Shown here: positions 55,758 through 64,000 of the stretch, piece by piece
How the letters are laid out: every line of letters starts with the position of its first letter
How positions within the stretch are numbered: position 1 is the first letter of the stretch
Assembly (NCBI GenBank): GCA_963725655.1
Contig: CAVRYY010000001.1
Coordinates: forward strand, 1 to 64,000
Reading direction: 5' to 3'
Length of the DNA: 64,000 bases
Origin: CAVRXT01 sp963725655
Lineage (GTDB): Bacteria > Acidobacteriota > Terriglobia > Acidiferrales > UBA7541
Program-made: the position numbers and the translations under genes
The notes under the pieces: generated by a model
Database searches by the model: none
Told to the model about the DNA's origin: nothing
What the model saw: the letters and a program-made list of their open reading frames with translations, nothing else

Positions 55758-56447
55758 GTGCAAGTCCCACTCTCCGCGCGGATGCCGCCAAGGACGAATT
55801 TGGCGTGCTTCCGAGTATAGTTGCGAACGAATCGGCGGTCTTGAAAATAGTGCGCGCGTATCCACGGTTGCCGGGGCCGGAGAGACGGGCGCTCCGGCCA
55901 CATTGCGGAACACGCGATGCGACCAGAGCGAAGGAAGCTAACGCGTCCGGCCGTTTCTTTCTTTTCTCGCGCGCGGCTGGGGCGCTTGCGGTCATCGGAT
56001 CGAGCACCGTTGCCGGGCCCGGTGGGACGCGAAGAAAGTGACGCGTCCGGGCCGTTCGTTCTTTCATCCTTTCATCGCGCGCCGTTTGCGGTGATCGGCG
56101 TTGATTCGCTTCTGCCGCCACGAAGGCATCCCTTGTCTTGAGAGCTTGCTCGTTGAAACGCCCACCCTTCCCAAGACCGGGGAAGAGTGGGGCACCCGGA
56201 AAAGATAAAATCGTCGAACCGTAGAACCGTCGAACCGTAGAACCGTCGAATCGTGGGACCGAGGAACCGTAGAATAGTGGAATCAGAATTCAAACATCCA
56301 CGCTTCCCAAAACTGGGGAAGCGCCAGGCGAAGAGACATGAGCGTAGAGAGTGCGAATCTAGATGGGGCTTGCGCCTAACCGCTTATTACTGGATATTGG
56401 TGGGGGCTTTCACCCTATCGCGATAGGGAGCTGTTTGGGAGGGTGCT
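55758..56447. repeat. Intergenic region with several repeats
   Basis: About 690 bases between divergent genes. At about 55937-56105 an imperfect 70-base direct repeat begins with ACGCGTCCGG and contains TCGCGCGC and GCGGT(G/C)ATCGG. At 56215-56270 short tandem units GTAGAACC and GTCGAACC alternate. Two hairpins, TTCCCAAGACCGGGGAA (about 56167) and TTCCCAAAACTGGGGAA (about 56307), flank the tandem units. No gene is visible. Confidence 0.55.
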
Positions 56448-57347
56448 TTGACGAAGATCGAGTGTGGCCACGGCGAAAATGTTTTGGCACGGGAGAGCGA
56501 CGGCAAAACCTCCATTGTGGAAGGGCGCACAGTTAGCTCGCGCGTTTCTGTGCTGCTGGTGGTGCTGATCGCTGCGTGGATGCTGCCGTTCGCGGCGGTA
56601 CGGCGCATCAGTGCCAGCGGCTCCGCCCTCGCCGCGGGGCAAACAGCCGAAGCTACGCCGGCGCTTAAGGCGCTGTTTATTACTGGCGGCGTTTACCACG
56701 ATTACAAGAAGCTGCCCCGGTTGCTCACTTCGAAGATTGGGCAGATGGACAACGTGAAGTTCGATATCGTCACTGGGCTGGATGTGCTGAAGAACGCAAA
56801 GTTTGCCGATGGCTACGACGTCATCGTTTACGATCTTTGCTACGACGACATCGATGCTGGTGCGCTCGATAACGCGCTCAACGTTGGGCGCGACGGGAAG
56901 CCGACTGTGTTTATCCACTGTGCGGTGCACTCGTTCCGAAATTCGCCCAAGATCCATGAATGGGAGAATTACGTTGGGCTGCGGTCGAAGGTCCACGACA
57001 AGTTCGGTCCGTTTTCGGTGGAGAAAGTGGGGCCGCCCAATCCAATCACCGCCAGCTTTCCCGGCGATTGGAAGACTGGCGGCGATGAGCTGTATCAGAC
57101 TATCGAAGTGATTGCCGGGACGGAGCCGCTTTTGACCGCCAAGAGCCCGCGCGACGGACGGGTTCACACCGTTTGCTGGACTCACACGTACGGCCAAGGG
57201 CGCGTCTTTGCTACGACGCTGGGACACGATACTAAAACGGCGAAATCGCCGGCCTACCAGCGCCTGTTGGCCAACGGCCTGCTGTGGGCGTGCGATAAAT
57301 TGGACGCCGACGGAAAACCCAAGGCTGGTTATGCGGGAAAGAAATAA
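56448..57347 (+). CDS. ThuA-domain secreted protein
   Basis: The 299-aa protein starts at a TTG after TTGGGAGGG. A membrane or signal helix (VSVLLVVLIAAWMLPFAAV) around residues 32-50 is followed by a ThuA (glutamine-amidotransferase-like) domain: LKALFITGGVYHDYKKLPRLL, YDVIVYDLCYDD, PTVFIHCAVHSFR and VCWTHTYGQGRVFATTLGHD. ThuA proteins act in trehalose or related sugar metabolism, mostly without a proven reaction. The hydrophobic segment places it in the periplasm. Confidence 0.88.
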   Translation: MTKIECGHGENVLARESDGKTSIVEGRTVSSRVSVLLVVLIAAWMLPFAAVRRISASGSALAAGQTAEATPALKALFITGGVYHDYKKLPRLLTSKIGQMDNVKFDIVTGLDVLKNAKFADGYDVIVYDLCYDDIDAGALDNALNVGRDGKPTVFIHCAVHSFRNSPKIHEWENYVGLRSKVHDKFGPFSVEKVGPPNPITASFPGDWKTGGDELYQTIEVIAGTEPLLTAKSPRDGRVHTVCWTHTYGQGRVFATTLGHDTKTAKSPAYQRLLANGLLWACDKLDADGKPKAGYAGKK

Positions 57348-57422
57348 CGCGACGCCGCGCCTTGCGTTGCTGAGATCGGCGGCCTCGGAGTGTGGCAGGC
57401 GCTCGGAAAGCTCTTCGAAGCG

Positions 57423-58865
57423 TTAACTCCACACCAAAGTGGTCACCGAATCGTCGCGCAGCGGAACCAGAGCGGTGCTTTCCGCCTGGTGCAAGCGAAC
57501 GGTTCGCCCCTGGCCGGGATTGGTGATGACCAGAACTTTCTGTCCGCCGGGATTTTCAAAGGCCACATGCTGGACGTCAGCGATGGGGGATTGAGAATCA
57601 ATGCGGCGGGCGCCGCGCTTGATGGCGCGTGAATAATGATAAAGAGCCCAGTAGGGACCGGTACGCAGGACCGCCTGGGTGTGCCGATCGACGCTCACGA
57701 GTCCGGCGCAGGTATAAGGTCCGACGTTCGGTCTGCCTTGCTCATCGAGGCACAGATTCCAGCCCATGATTACGCGGCACCAATTATTGAGGGCTCCGGC
57801 GAAGATGGCGCTCCACTTGGCCCAATTGCCCATGATGTTGGGGTCGCCGTAATTGGCGCCGCCTTCGGTCCAATAAAATTCGGCGTCGGGATGCAGGTCG
57901 TGGACGCGGGTCATCATTTCCGGCACACCACCGTAGCCATGCCAGGCCACGGATTTGGTGTAGCGTCGAGCGTCGGGATCGTCGAGGACGCAAACCACCC
58001 GGCCCCAGAGATTGTAGTTGTGATCGAGGATCCAGATTTGCGCGGGGGTATTGGTTTTTTCAAATAGCGGACCGAGGTGATCGGAAATGAATTCGATTTC
58101 GGTTTCCTGGGACCAGGTGCAGGCAGGCATGATTCCATTTTGATCGGTATCAATTTCGTTCTGAATGGTGATGGCTTGTATCGGCACGCCCTCGGCCTCA
58201 TAGGCTTGCAGGAATTTCAGGAAGTGTTGGGCGTAGGCAGCCAGGTGCAGCCGGGGCATCGCACCGCCTAGCATGGAATTGTTCCACTTCATCCAGCCGG
58301 GCGGGCTCCATGGCGAGGAAAACAGATACAAGTCGGGATTAATTTTGCGCGCCTGGCGGAGCATGGGAAGAATGTATTCGCGGTCATGAGCGATGGAAAA
58401 CCGCTTCATGTCGGGATCGGGATCGCCTTCGTCGTAGCCGTACACTGTGGTGGAGCAGTCACTCGCACCGATGCAGGTGCGGCCGATGCTTAGACCCATT
58501 TCCGACGGATGGTACAGCTCGTGGAGCAGCCGGTCGCGCGCGGGAGGGTCCATACGATTGAGGGTGTAGCAGGCGCCATCGGTGAAGGCTGCGCCGAAAC
58601 CTAAAATGTCCTGGTAGGTTTTGCAAGGATCGATTCGGATCGGATCAATCGCGGTTTTCTCGAGAATATGCTGCCAGTGGATGGCCGGCTCAGCGGCGTA
58701 ACGCTTTTCGTCAGAGGTAACCCAGACGGCGATATCGGAAGTGGGAGGGGCTGCCTCGGTAGCCCCGGGCGCGGCGGACGCCAACGCGCCGGCCGCCACG
58801 CCGATAGCTCCCAGCCCCAAGGTCGATGTTTTCAGGAAATCCCGTCGCGAAGTCTGATCGGTCAT
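57423..58865 (-). CDS. GH30-family glycoside hydrolase
   Basis: The 480-aa secreted hydrolase begins MTDQTSRRDFLKTSTLGLGAIG, a twin-arginine signal. The (beta/alpha)8 barrel of GH30 (glucosylceramidase-like) shows FGAAFTDGACYTLN, FSSPWSPPGWMKWN, acid/base Glu237 in QNEID and nucleophile Glu334 in WTEGG. A C-terminal beta domain (VQHVAFENPGGQKVLVITNPG) closes it. It cleaves beta-glucosidic or related bonds outside the cytoplasm. The open frame extends to 58931, but ATG 58865 gives the signal peptide at the N terminus. Confidence 0.93.
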   Translation of the reverse strand: MTDQTSRRDFLKTSTLGLGAIGVAAGALASAAPGATEAAPPTSDIAVWVTSDEKRYAAEPAIHWQHILEKTAIDPIRIDPCKTYQDILGFGAAFTDGACYTLNRMDPPARDRLLHELYHPSEMGLSIGRTCIGASDCSTTVYGYDEGDPDPDMKRFSIAHDREYILPMLRQARKINPDLYLFSSPWSPPGWMKWNNSMLGGAMPRLHLAAYAQHFLKFLQAYEAEGVPIQAITIQNEIDTDQNGIMPACTWSQETEIEFISDHLGPLFEKTNTPAQIWILDHNYNLWGRVVCVLDDPDARRYTKSVAWHGYGGVPEMMTRVHDLHPDAEFYWTEGGANYGDPNIMGNWAKWSAIFAGALNNWCRVIMGWNLCLDEQGRPNVGPYTCAGLVSVDRHTQAVLRTGPYWALYHYSRAIKRGARRIDSQSPIADVQHVAFENPGGQKVLVITNPGQGRTVRLHQAESTALVPLRDDSVTTLVWS

Positions 58866-59002
58866 ATTGACGACTCTTTCTCGCGGGAGGGTGCCAATTT
58901 CCGCGGTGGCCATCTTACTGCAAGGATTCAATTCCAGGGGGAGCCAAAGTTTACGTTGCGCAACTCTCCCCTATTTTCTGAGCAGCCGAAGTTTGAGCCA
59001 AA

Positions 59003-60373
59003 TCAGCGACTAGCTTCGCGGTTCACAATTTGCTGAATCGCGTGCCCTTTTACGTTCTTCATCTCCAGGCCCAACAAACCCGCGATGGTGGGCGCTACGT
59101 CCAGATTGGAAATGCTACCGAGGTGAATGCCTCTAGGAATACCGGCACCCCAGGCGATGAAAATGGCCTGCATCTTGGGGTCATCGTTCAGGTAGCCGTG
59201 GGTTCCCCCTTCGTTAGCCGCGGTAAGAAACTTTCCGTCCGATCCAGGACTGAATGCGTAGTCAGGCTTGGCAGCCAACAGCAGGTCAGGAGCCTGATCG
59301 CTTTGAGCGGGAAGAGGCAACCCGAGTTTCGCGAAGTCCTCTGTGCCGTAGACGCGATCGATGCCCTCCGCGCCGGTGAAAGTCTGGCGGAGCTGGGAAA
59401 GCAGCTCAGCTTTCCCGCCTAAGCCCGACGCGTAGACCATGGCCACGCCCCCGTCGGTAATTACGTACGCGCCGTCCTTGGGCTGGGATTGGGCGGCGGT
59501 CAACAATCCCTTTTCGCGCAGCAGCGCATTGGGATGAAGCTGATACTTGATGGATCGGAATCCGTGATCGGAAACAACGATTACCGCGGTGCGGCTGGCG
59601 AGCCCGGTGCGCTGAAGTGTATCGAGGATCTGCTTGACGCGATCGTCGAGAAAGGCCATCGCGGTGAAGCTGGCAGGGCTCATCGGTCCATATTCATGGT
59701 TGGTGTTATCCAACGCGAGGATATGAAAGAGCAGCAGGTTGGGCTGGTGCTTTTCCAGAATGTCTTGCGCGGCATCCGTCCATATCCGATCCTGCCAAGC
59801 CTGGCTGCTGTCCTCGAAAGTCTTGAGCTGTTCCGGCGTAACGGTGCCAGCGGCGATCAACTCGCGCTCGATGGCGCCGTTGGGATCGGGCAGTTCGGGG
59901 AATTGCCAGGTGATGGTCTTGGCGCGATAGATGGCCACCCAATCCACTTGCGCGGTGACCATGCCGGCTTGAAAGGCGAGGTCGTAGACGGTCGGGGCGT
60001 GAACCATTTGCTCTTTGTCGCGCCAGGGTTCAACCACCGGCGGAGCGCCCGCGCCTGGATGGGTGAGCAAGCCGTTAAACAGGACATGGTGCGCTGAGGC
60101 GTCAACGCCAGTCACTATCGCGGTGTGATTCGGCCACGTTACGGTGGGATTGACGGGCCGCATGGATGCGGCGGCTACGCCTTCGCGGGCCATCATGCGC
60201 AGCGTGGGGATCGGAAGTCTGGGATCATCGAGGGCGTAAGCGGGAAAACCATCCAGGCTGATGACGACAACCGCCCTGGGGGCGGCAGTCTTGTTCTGGG
60301 AATGAACGCGAGCCTGACCGATGGCTAGCGCCGTGAGGCCTGCGCACAGCGCGAAAGTGGCGAGTCTCTTCAC
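59003..60373 (-). CDS. Alkaline-phosphatase-family phosphodiesterase
   Basis: The 456-aa protein begins at GTG 60373 (GGGAGAAA upstream) with a signal peptide (LATFALCAGLTALAIGQ). The nucleotide-pyrophosphatase/phosphodiesterase motifs are clear: VISLDGFPAYAL, the nucleophile Thr in VNPTVTWPNHTAIVTGV, DNTNHEYGP, VVSDHGF and GTHGYLND for the two-metal site. It hydrolyses phosphodiester or pyrophosphate bonds in the periplasm. The tail matches the family (SNLDVAPTIAGLLGLEMKNVKG). Confidence 0.9.
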   Translation of the reverse strand: MKRLATFALCAGLTALAIGQARVHSQNKTAAPRAVVVISLDGFPAYALDDPRLPIPTLRMMAREGVAAASMRPVNPTVTWPNHTAIVTGVDASAHHVLFNGLLTHPGAGAPPVVEPWRDKEQMVHAPTVYDLAFQAGMVTAQVDWVAIYRAKTITWQFPELPDPNGAIERELIAAGTVTPEQLKTFEDSSQAWQDRIWTDAAQDILEKHQPNLLLFHILALDNTNHEYGPMSPASFTAMAFLDDRVKQILDTLQRTGLASRTAVIVVSDHGFRSIKYQLHPNALLREKGLLTAAQSQPKDGAYVITDGGVAMVYASGLGGKAELLSQLRQTFTGAEGIDRVYGTEDFAKLGLPLPAQSDQAPDLLLAAKPDYAFSPGSDGKFLTAANEGGTHGYLNDDPKMQAIFIAWGAGIPRGIHLGSISNLDVAPTIAGLLGLEMKNVKGHAIQQIVNREASR

Positions 60374-60535
60374 GGGGTTTCTCCCAAGCCTTGCGGGTGG
60401 CGTCCGCTGGAGGGTAAGAGTGTCACCATAGGACCGATCGAACAAGGAGGCTTCAACAGAAGAGGGAAGCCATTCAGAGGCCCGCGGAGGCCTTGAGCCT
60501 CTGAATGACAAGATCGATCCCAGCCTTGCCGACGG

Positions 60536-63500
60536 CTAGAACAACAGTTTCAGGGAAACTTGCATGATGCGTGGCGCATTGACCGACGTGACGTCGCCAA
60601 ACGTCGCGTCATTCACGTTGCCGTCTACCTGATTGAATTGTGCGTGATTGAACGCATTGAAGAGCTCCGCGCGGAACTCCAGGTTCATTCCTTCCTTGAT
60701 CGCGGTGTCCTTCATGATCGCTATGTCCCAATTGTTGATACCCGGTCCGGCAAAGAATCGCCGCTGCGAATTTCCGACCTGGCCCAACGGCTCCAAGCTG
60801 AACAAGGCGGTGTTGAAGTACGGCGATCCGCTTCGCGGATTGGTGAAGTTGAGGGATCCTGGGGTGTATTCGGGTGTATCCACCGGAAGGCCGATGGCAC
60901 CCGCGCCGCTGGTTCCGAGCAACGAACGGTCGTCACCCTCGTACAAGGTGACCGGAAGGCCGGAGGCGAAACGGGTGATGCCGCTTACCCTCCAACCCTT
61001 CACTAGCCTGCTGGGCCCGTGCAGCAAGTCGATGGGCAGGTCGTAATTGTAGCTAACCACGAAGTTGTTGGTGTTGTTGAATGCGGATAGGGACTTCTGA
61101 TGTGGATTTTCGACATTGATCTGCTCGCCGTAGCCGGAAGCGTTGTCAACCGACTTGGAATAGGTATATCCGGCGAGCATCTGCAGACGGCGGGTACGGT
61201 GGCGAAGGCTCAATTGGAGCGAGTTGTAGTCGGAAATACCATCGGTGATGAAATAGCCCTCACTGCTGAACTGCTCTCCGTACGGAGCGCGGGTACCGTT
61301 GATGACTCCTCCCCCGACCGGATAATACACGCCATTTTCGCCGTTCGGCCCGCAAGTGGATGTGCCGGGCGCCACTTCGCTGATCTGGCTGACGCTCAGG
61401 CAAACCGCGGGAGTGCCGGGGTTGGCTTGCAGCGAGGAGAGTAGATGATGTCCCTGCGATCCAACGTAGCTGGCGGTCAAAACCGTTGCGGAACCCAGTT
61501 GCCGCTCGACCGAAGCTTCATACTGTTCGGTGTAGGGCAAAACGTTTTTGTACCAGAACGCCGGTGAGGTGCCAATCGGCAGGAAGTTTGCCCAGTTGAT
61601 CGAAGTATCGGGATGAGAAGGAGAAGAATTCGCCGGCGGCGCGGCTACTGGAAAGCGCTGGCCTTCCACATTACCGGTGCCGCGATCCACGAACGGGGTG
61701 ACGAACTCCGGCGGCACCGGGCTTCCGTAATAGTCTCCGAACGGAGCGTCGCCGATTTCGTTGAAGTTCGTTGCGCCTTCAAAGGTGCTATAGAATTTGC
61801 CCCAACCGGCGCGGAAACTGGTCTTGTCGGTAAAGGCGTAAGCGATTCCGATTCGCGGCGCAAAGTTGTCATAGCGAGTGGGCGCCAGAGTGCTTGGCAC
61901 GTGCGGATCACCGGGGAAAACCCATCCCACAGGAGAACCAGGAAATACGAGAGACTGCTCTCCGGGGATGAGGGTTTCGATTTCGTTGTGCTCTTCCGAC
62001 CACGGGCGGCTCACATCCCAGCGCAAACCGTAGTTGACGGTAAACTTGGGCCGCACGCGCCAGCTATCCTGAGCGAAGGCGCCGAAATATCGCGACCGGC
62101 CGTACGACGGAAAGCCCTGCCCTTGGGAATAAGACTGCGGCGCACCGATCAGAAAATCGGCGAAATCGAGTCCGGTTTCCGAACCGTTAAAGTTGAAGCT
62201 TCCATTCGATCCCAGGTTGTACTCAGTCAACTGGTTAACGCGAAATTGGCCGCCCAAAGTGATGGTGTGGGTTCCGATCACCTTGCTGTAATTATCGAGA
62301 ATCTGGTAGGTGTTTTCGGTTACTCCCAGAGCCGATCCGGACGCGCCGAAAGAGAATGCGTTGAAACCAATGTTGGGCACATGGGCGTTGGCCGGAACGG
62401 AAGGGGAAATGCCCAAGGTACTTGGACCGTAGGCAAAGCCTAAGGTGCCCGGGGTGACGCCATTGCCGCCAGTGGGCGTGTGCAAAACGAATCGCAGGCG
62501 GGTAAAGCCGGCGCGGATTTCGTTCACCGAACCGCTGCCAATCGACTTGGAATCGCCCAGGTTTACCATCTGCGACCGGCCGTAGAAGTTGCTGCCGAAG
62601 CCGGGAAGGAAAATATTAGGCACTTCCTGCCGGTACTCGTCGTAGAAATAGTAGGCGTTCAACAAGCCCAGAGAGCTATTGTCGTCCAGCCGGCCGCTGG
62701 TCTTGTTATCGCCGAGATGGGACGCCGAGCTGCTCGGAGTGAAGAGCGCGTTTCCATTGGAGTCGACGGTGGTGGCCGGAGGTATGAAAGGCAGGAGGTT
62801 CGTCGACGGCTTGGTGATCGCGCTGGCGGGAATCTGAGCGCCGGGGAAGACGCAGGTAGCGCTGGTGCAACCCGGTGTGTAGTAGGGTTCGGCTTGGGTC
62901 ACCGGATATCCCAGCGAGTTGGAGAGTTGCTGCGCCCAGAACGGTCCCTGAACCGTACCGGTGAGCATCCCGGCTAGCGCCGGCGCGGAGAAATCGCCAG
63001 AACGCTCTGCGGCGGTGGGCACCTGAATCTGGGAGGCTCCCAACGCGCTGACTCCCTGGAGCACTCGATTGCCCTGATAGTCGGCGAAGAAGAACAACTT
63101 GTCTTTCTTGATCGGACCACCAATGGTTCCACCGAATTCATTCTTCTGGTAGACGTCTCGCAACGCCGCGCCGTAGGTGCGGGCGTCGAGATCGGTGTTG
63201 CGCAGGAAGTCGAACCCACTGCCGTGGATGCGATTGGTGCCGGATTTGGTGATTACGTTGATCTGTCCGCCGGCGTAGTCGCCATACTCAGCGTCGAAGT
63301 TGTTGGTGATGATGCGGAACTCGGCGATCGAGTCCAGGTTGGGAATGATGGCGGTACCGGAGAAGGCGAACTCCTGCACGGTGGTGCCGTTCAGCAGGAA
63401 GGCATTGGCAGACTCGCGCTGCCCGTTGACCGAGACGTTTCCGGCGTTCAGGTCGCCTGAAATCGGTGTGAATTGGAAACCGGTGGCGCTGAACTGACCG

Positions 63501-64000
63501 CCCTGTCCGCCGGCGAGGCCGGAGGAAGTGGCGGCAACGCCCGGCTGTAGGGACAGCAGGTCAGTGTAGCTGCGGGTCACCAGTGGAACCGCGGTCATCG
63601 CGTCCGCGGTGATTACTTCTCCCATTTGGGTGCTAGTAGTCTCGACATGGACGGCGTTGGCCTCGACGTTGACGGTCTCTCCGGCGTTGCCCACTTGCAG
63701 GGAGGTGTCTATGGTGAGGGCGTCATTTACTTCCAGGACCAGGCCGGTCTTTACGTACGATTTGAATCCGGTCTTGCTGATCTCGACGTCGTAGGTTCCG
63801 ATGGGCAGTTCGCGGAACGAGAAGAATCCGTCCGCGTCGGTAGTGACCGTGGTTTTCACGGCGGTGGCCTTTTCGGTGGCGACGACCTGAACGGCGGGGA
63901 TGGTGGCGCCGCTGGCGTCACGGACCACGCCGGAGATGCTACCGGCGACGCTGGCCCAAGCGAGCGGGGCGGCGGCACCTGCGAGACACAGGATAAGGAT
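60536..64000 (-). CDS. Oar-like TonB-dependent outer-membrane receptor (partial)
   Basis: The gene runs off the right edge of the window, missing only its first few codons: the last visible residues ILILCLAGAAAPLAWA are the signal peptide. Next comes a carboxypeptidase-regulatory-like (CarboxypepD_reg) domain (GSISGVVRDASGATIP ... TYDVEISKTGFKSY), the plug (MTAVPLVTRSYTDLLSLQPGV), and a large beta-barrel ending in LKLLF. These receptors import large substrates, often polysaccharide fragments, using TonB energy. The family is greatly expanded in Acidobacteria. Followed downstream by the phosphodiesterase on the same strand. Confidence 0.92.
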   Translation of the reverse strand: MLILCLAGAAAPLAWASVAGSISGVVRDASGATIPAVQVVATEKATAVKTTVTTDADGFFSFRELPIGTYDVEISKTGFKSYVKTGLVLEVNDALTIDTSLQVGNAGETVNVEANAVHVETTSTQMGEVITADAMTAVPLVTRSYTDLLSLQPGVAATSSGLAGGQGGQFSATGFQFTPISGDLNAGNVSVNGQRESANAFLLNGTTVQEFAFSGTAIIPNLDSIAEFRIITNNFDAEYGDYAGGQINVITKSGTNRIHGSGFDFLRNTDLDARTYGAALRDVYQKNEFGGTIGGPIKKDKLFFFADYQGNRVLQGVSALGASQIQVPTAAERSGDFSAPALAGMLTGTVQGPFWAQQLSNSLGYPVTQAEPYYTPGCTSATCVFPGAQIPASAITKPSTNLLPFIPPATTVDSNGNALFTPSSSASHLGDNKTSGRLDDNSSLGLLNAYYFYDEYRQEVPNIFLPGFGSNFYGRSQMVNLGDSKSIGSGSVNEIRAGFTRLRFVLHTPTGGNGVTPGTLGFAYGPSTLGISPSVPANAHVPNIGFNAFSFGASGSALGVTENTYQILDNYSKVIGTHTITLGGQFRVNQLTEYNLGSNGSFNFNGSETGLDFADFLIGAPQSYSQGQGFPSYGRSRYFGAFAQDSWRVRPKFTVNYGLRWDVSRPWSEEHNEIETLIPGEQSLVFPGSPVGWVFPGDPHVPSTLAPTRYDNFAPRIGIAYAFTDKTSFRAGWGKFYSTFEGATNFNEIGDAPFGDYYGSPVPPEFVTPFVDRGTGNVEGQRFPVAAPPANSSPSHPDTSINWANFLPIGTSPAFWYKNVLPYTEQYEASVERQLGSATVLTASYVGSQGHHLLSSLQANPGTPAVCLSVSQISEVAPGTSTCGPNGENGVYYPVGGGVINGTRAPYGEQFSSEGYFITDGISDYNSLQLSLRHRTRRLQMLAGYTYSKSVDNASGYGEQINVENPHQKSLSAFNNTNNFVVSYNYDLPIDLLHGPSRLVKGWRVSGITRFASGLPVTLYEGDDRSLLGTSGAGAIGLPVDTPEYTPGSLNFTNPRSGSPYFNTALFSLEPLGQVGNSQRRFFAGPGINNWDIAIMKDTAIKEGMNLEFRAELFNAFNHAQFNQVDGNVNDATFGDVTSVNAPRIMQVSLKLLF

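Noticed and set aside
1..64000. tRNA, rRNA, riboswitch or CRISPR array
   Set aside because: Read for cloverleaf ends, conserved rRNA motifs and regular repeats; nothing beyond the two degenerate tRNA-end-like repeats was found, though a dedicated scan would be more sensitive.

Overview
The window looks like a chromosomal segment of an acidobacterium (Acidobacteriota, Solibacter/Bryobacter-like). The evidence is the gene content: Ser/Thr kinases fused to TolB/WD40-like beta-propellers, an ECF sigma factor overlapping one such kinase, a CRTAC1 (VCBS/ASPIC-UnbV) protein, an Oar-like TonB receptor, GH30, ThuA and Gfo/Idh/MocA genes. The assignment is inference from gene families; there is no rRNA or tRNA gene to confirm it.

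Layout. 1-2.9 kb: an IS3 element (minus) split by an IS110 element. 2.9-4.3 kb: a ribbon-helix-helix (RHH) plus serine-recombinase module abutting a dead TPR-kinase tail. 4.4-8.5 kb: a CotH-like lipoprotein, a second IS3/IS110 remnant and a decapitated Kelch protein. 8.6-17.5 kb: accessory debris with a broken SDR, two GGDEF proteins, a broken EVE-like/HNH nuclease and kinase/STAS scars. 17.4-24.4 kb: a secreted protein, ECF sigma factor plus kinase (with an in-frame stop), a second recombinase/kinase-tail junction and small genes. 24.5-29.1 kb: a tightly overlapping minus-strand operon of DUF3631 helicase fragment, TubC_N-like protein, 101-aa protein and DnaE. 29.7-32.4 kb: a second kinase/propeller. 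32.8-35.7 kb: a third IS3 split by IS110, inverted relative to the first. 35.8-40.3 kb: a broken Crp/Fnr regulator, small basic proteins and an IS3 element split by ISL3. 40.3-43.3 kb: a molybdopterin oxidoreductase and HPP gene between two tRNA-end-like direct repeats. 43.4-46.3 kb: a five-gene recombination operon (annealase-like, possible SSB, Cas4/AddB-like nuclease, unknown, HNH). 46.4-52.4 kb: RHH, UDP-glucose dehydrogenase, ISNCY, two accessory proteins and a P450 fragment. 52.7-64 kb: an intact, conventional block for extracellular and sugar functions, running off the right edge in a TonB receptor.

The strongest signal is IS110 targeting. In three diverged IS3 copies the same IS110 family is inserted at exactly the same base and in the same orientation, cutting the IS3 transposase at its second catalytic Asp (D-N-G-P-E-F). 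In one copy the IS110 sequence matches copy A while the surrounding IS3 sequence resembles copy B, which argues for repeated site-specific insertion. The reconstructed core is GT between GGACC and TGTCC. IS110 enzymes are RNA-guided (bridge RNA), so this is a candidate element whose guide is aimed at the active-site codons of another transposon.

The replication operon (24.5-29.1 kb) and recombination operon (43.4-46.3 kb), both on the minus strand, look like separated modules of one or more integrated elements. Single-base frameshifts are frequent from 9 to 52 kb but absent from the large genes at 52.7-64 kb, which suggests real decay of the accessory part, although sequencing error cannot be excluded from sequence alone.
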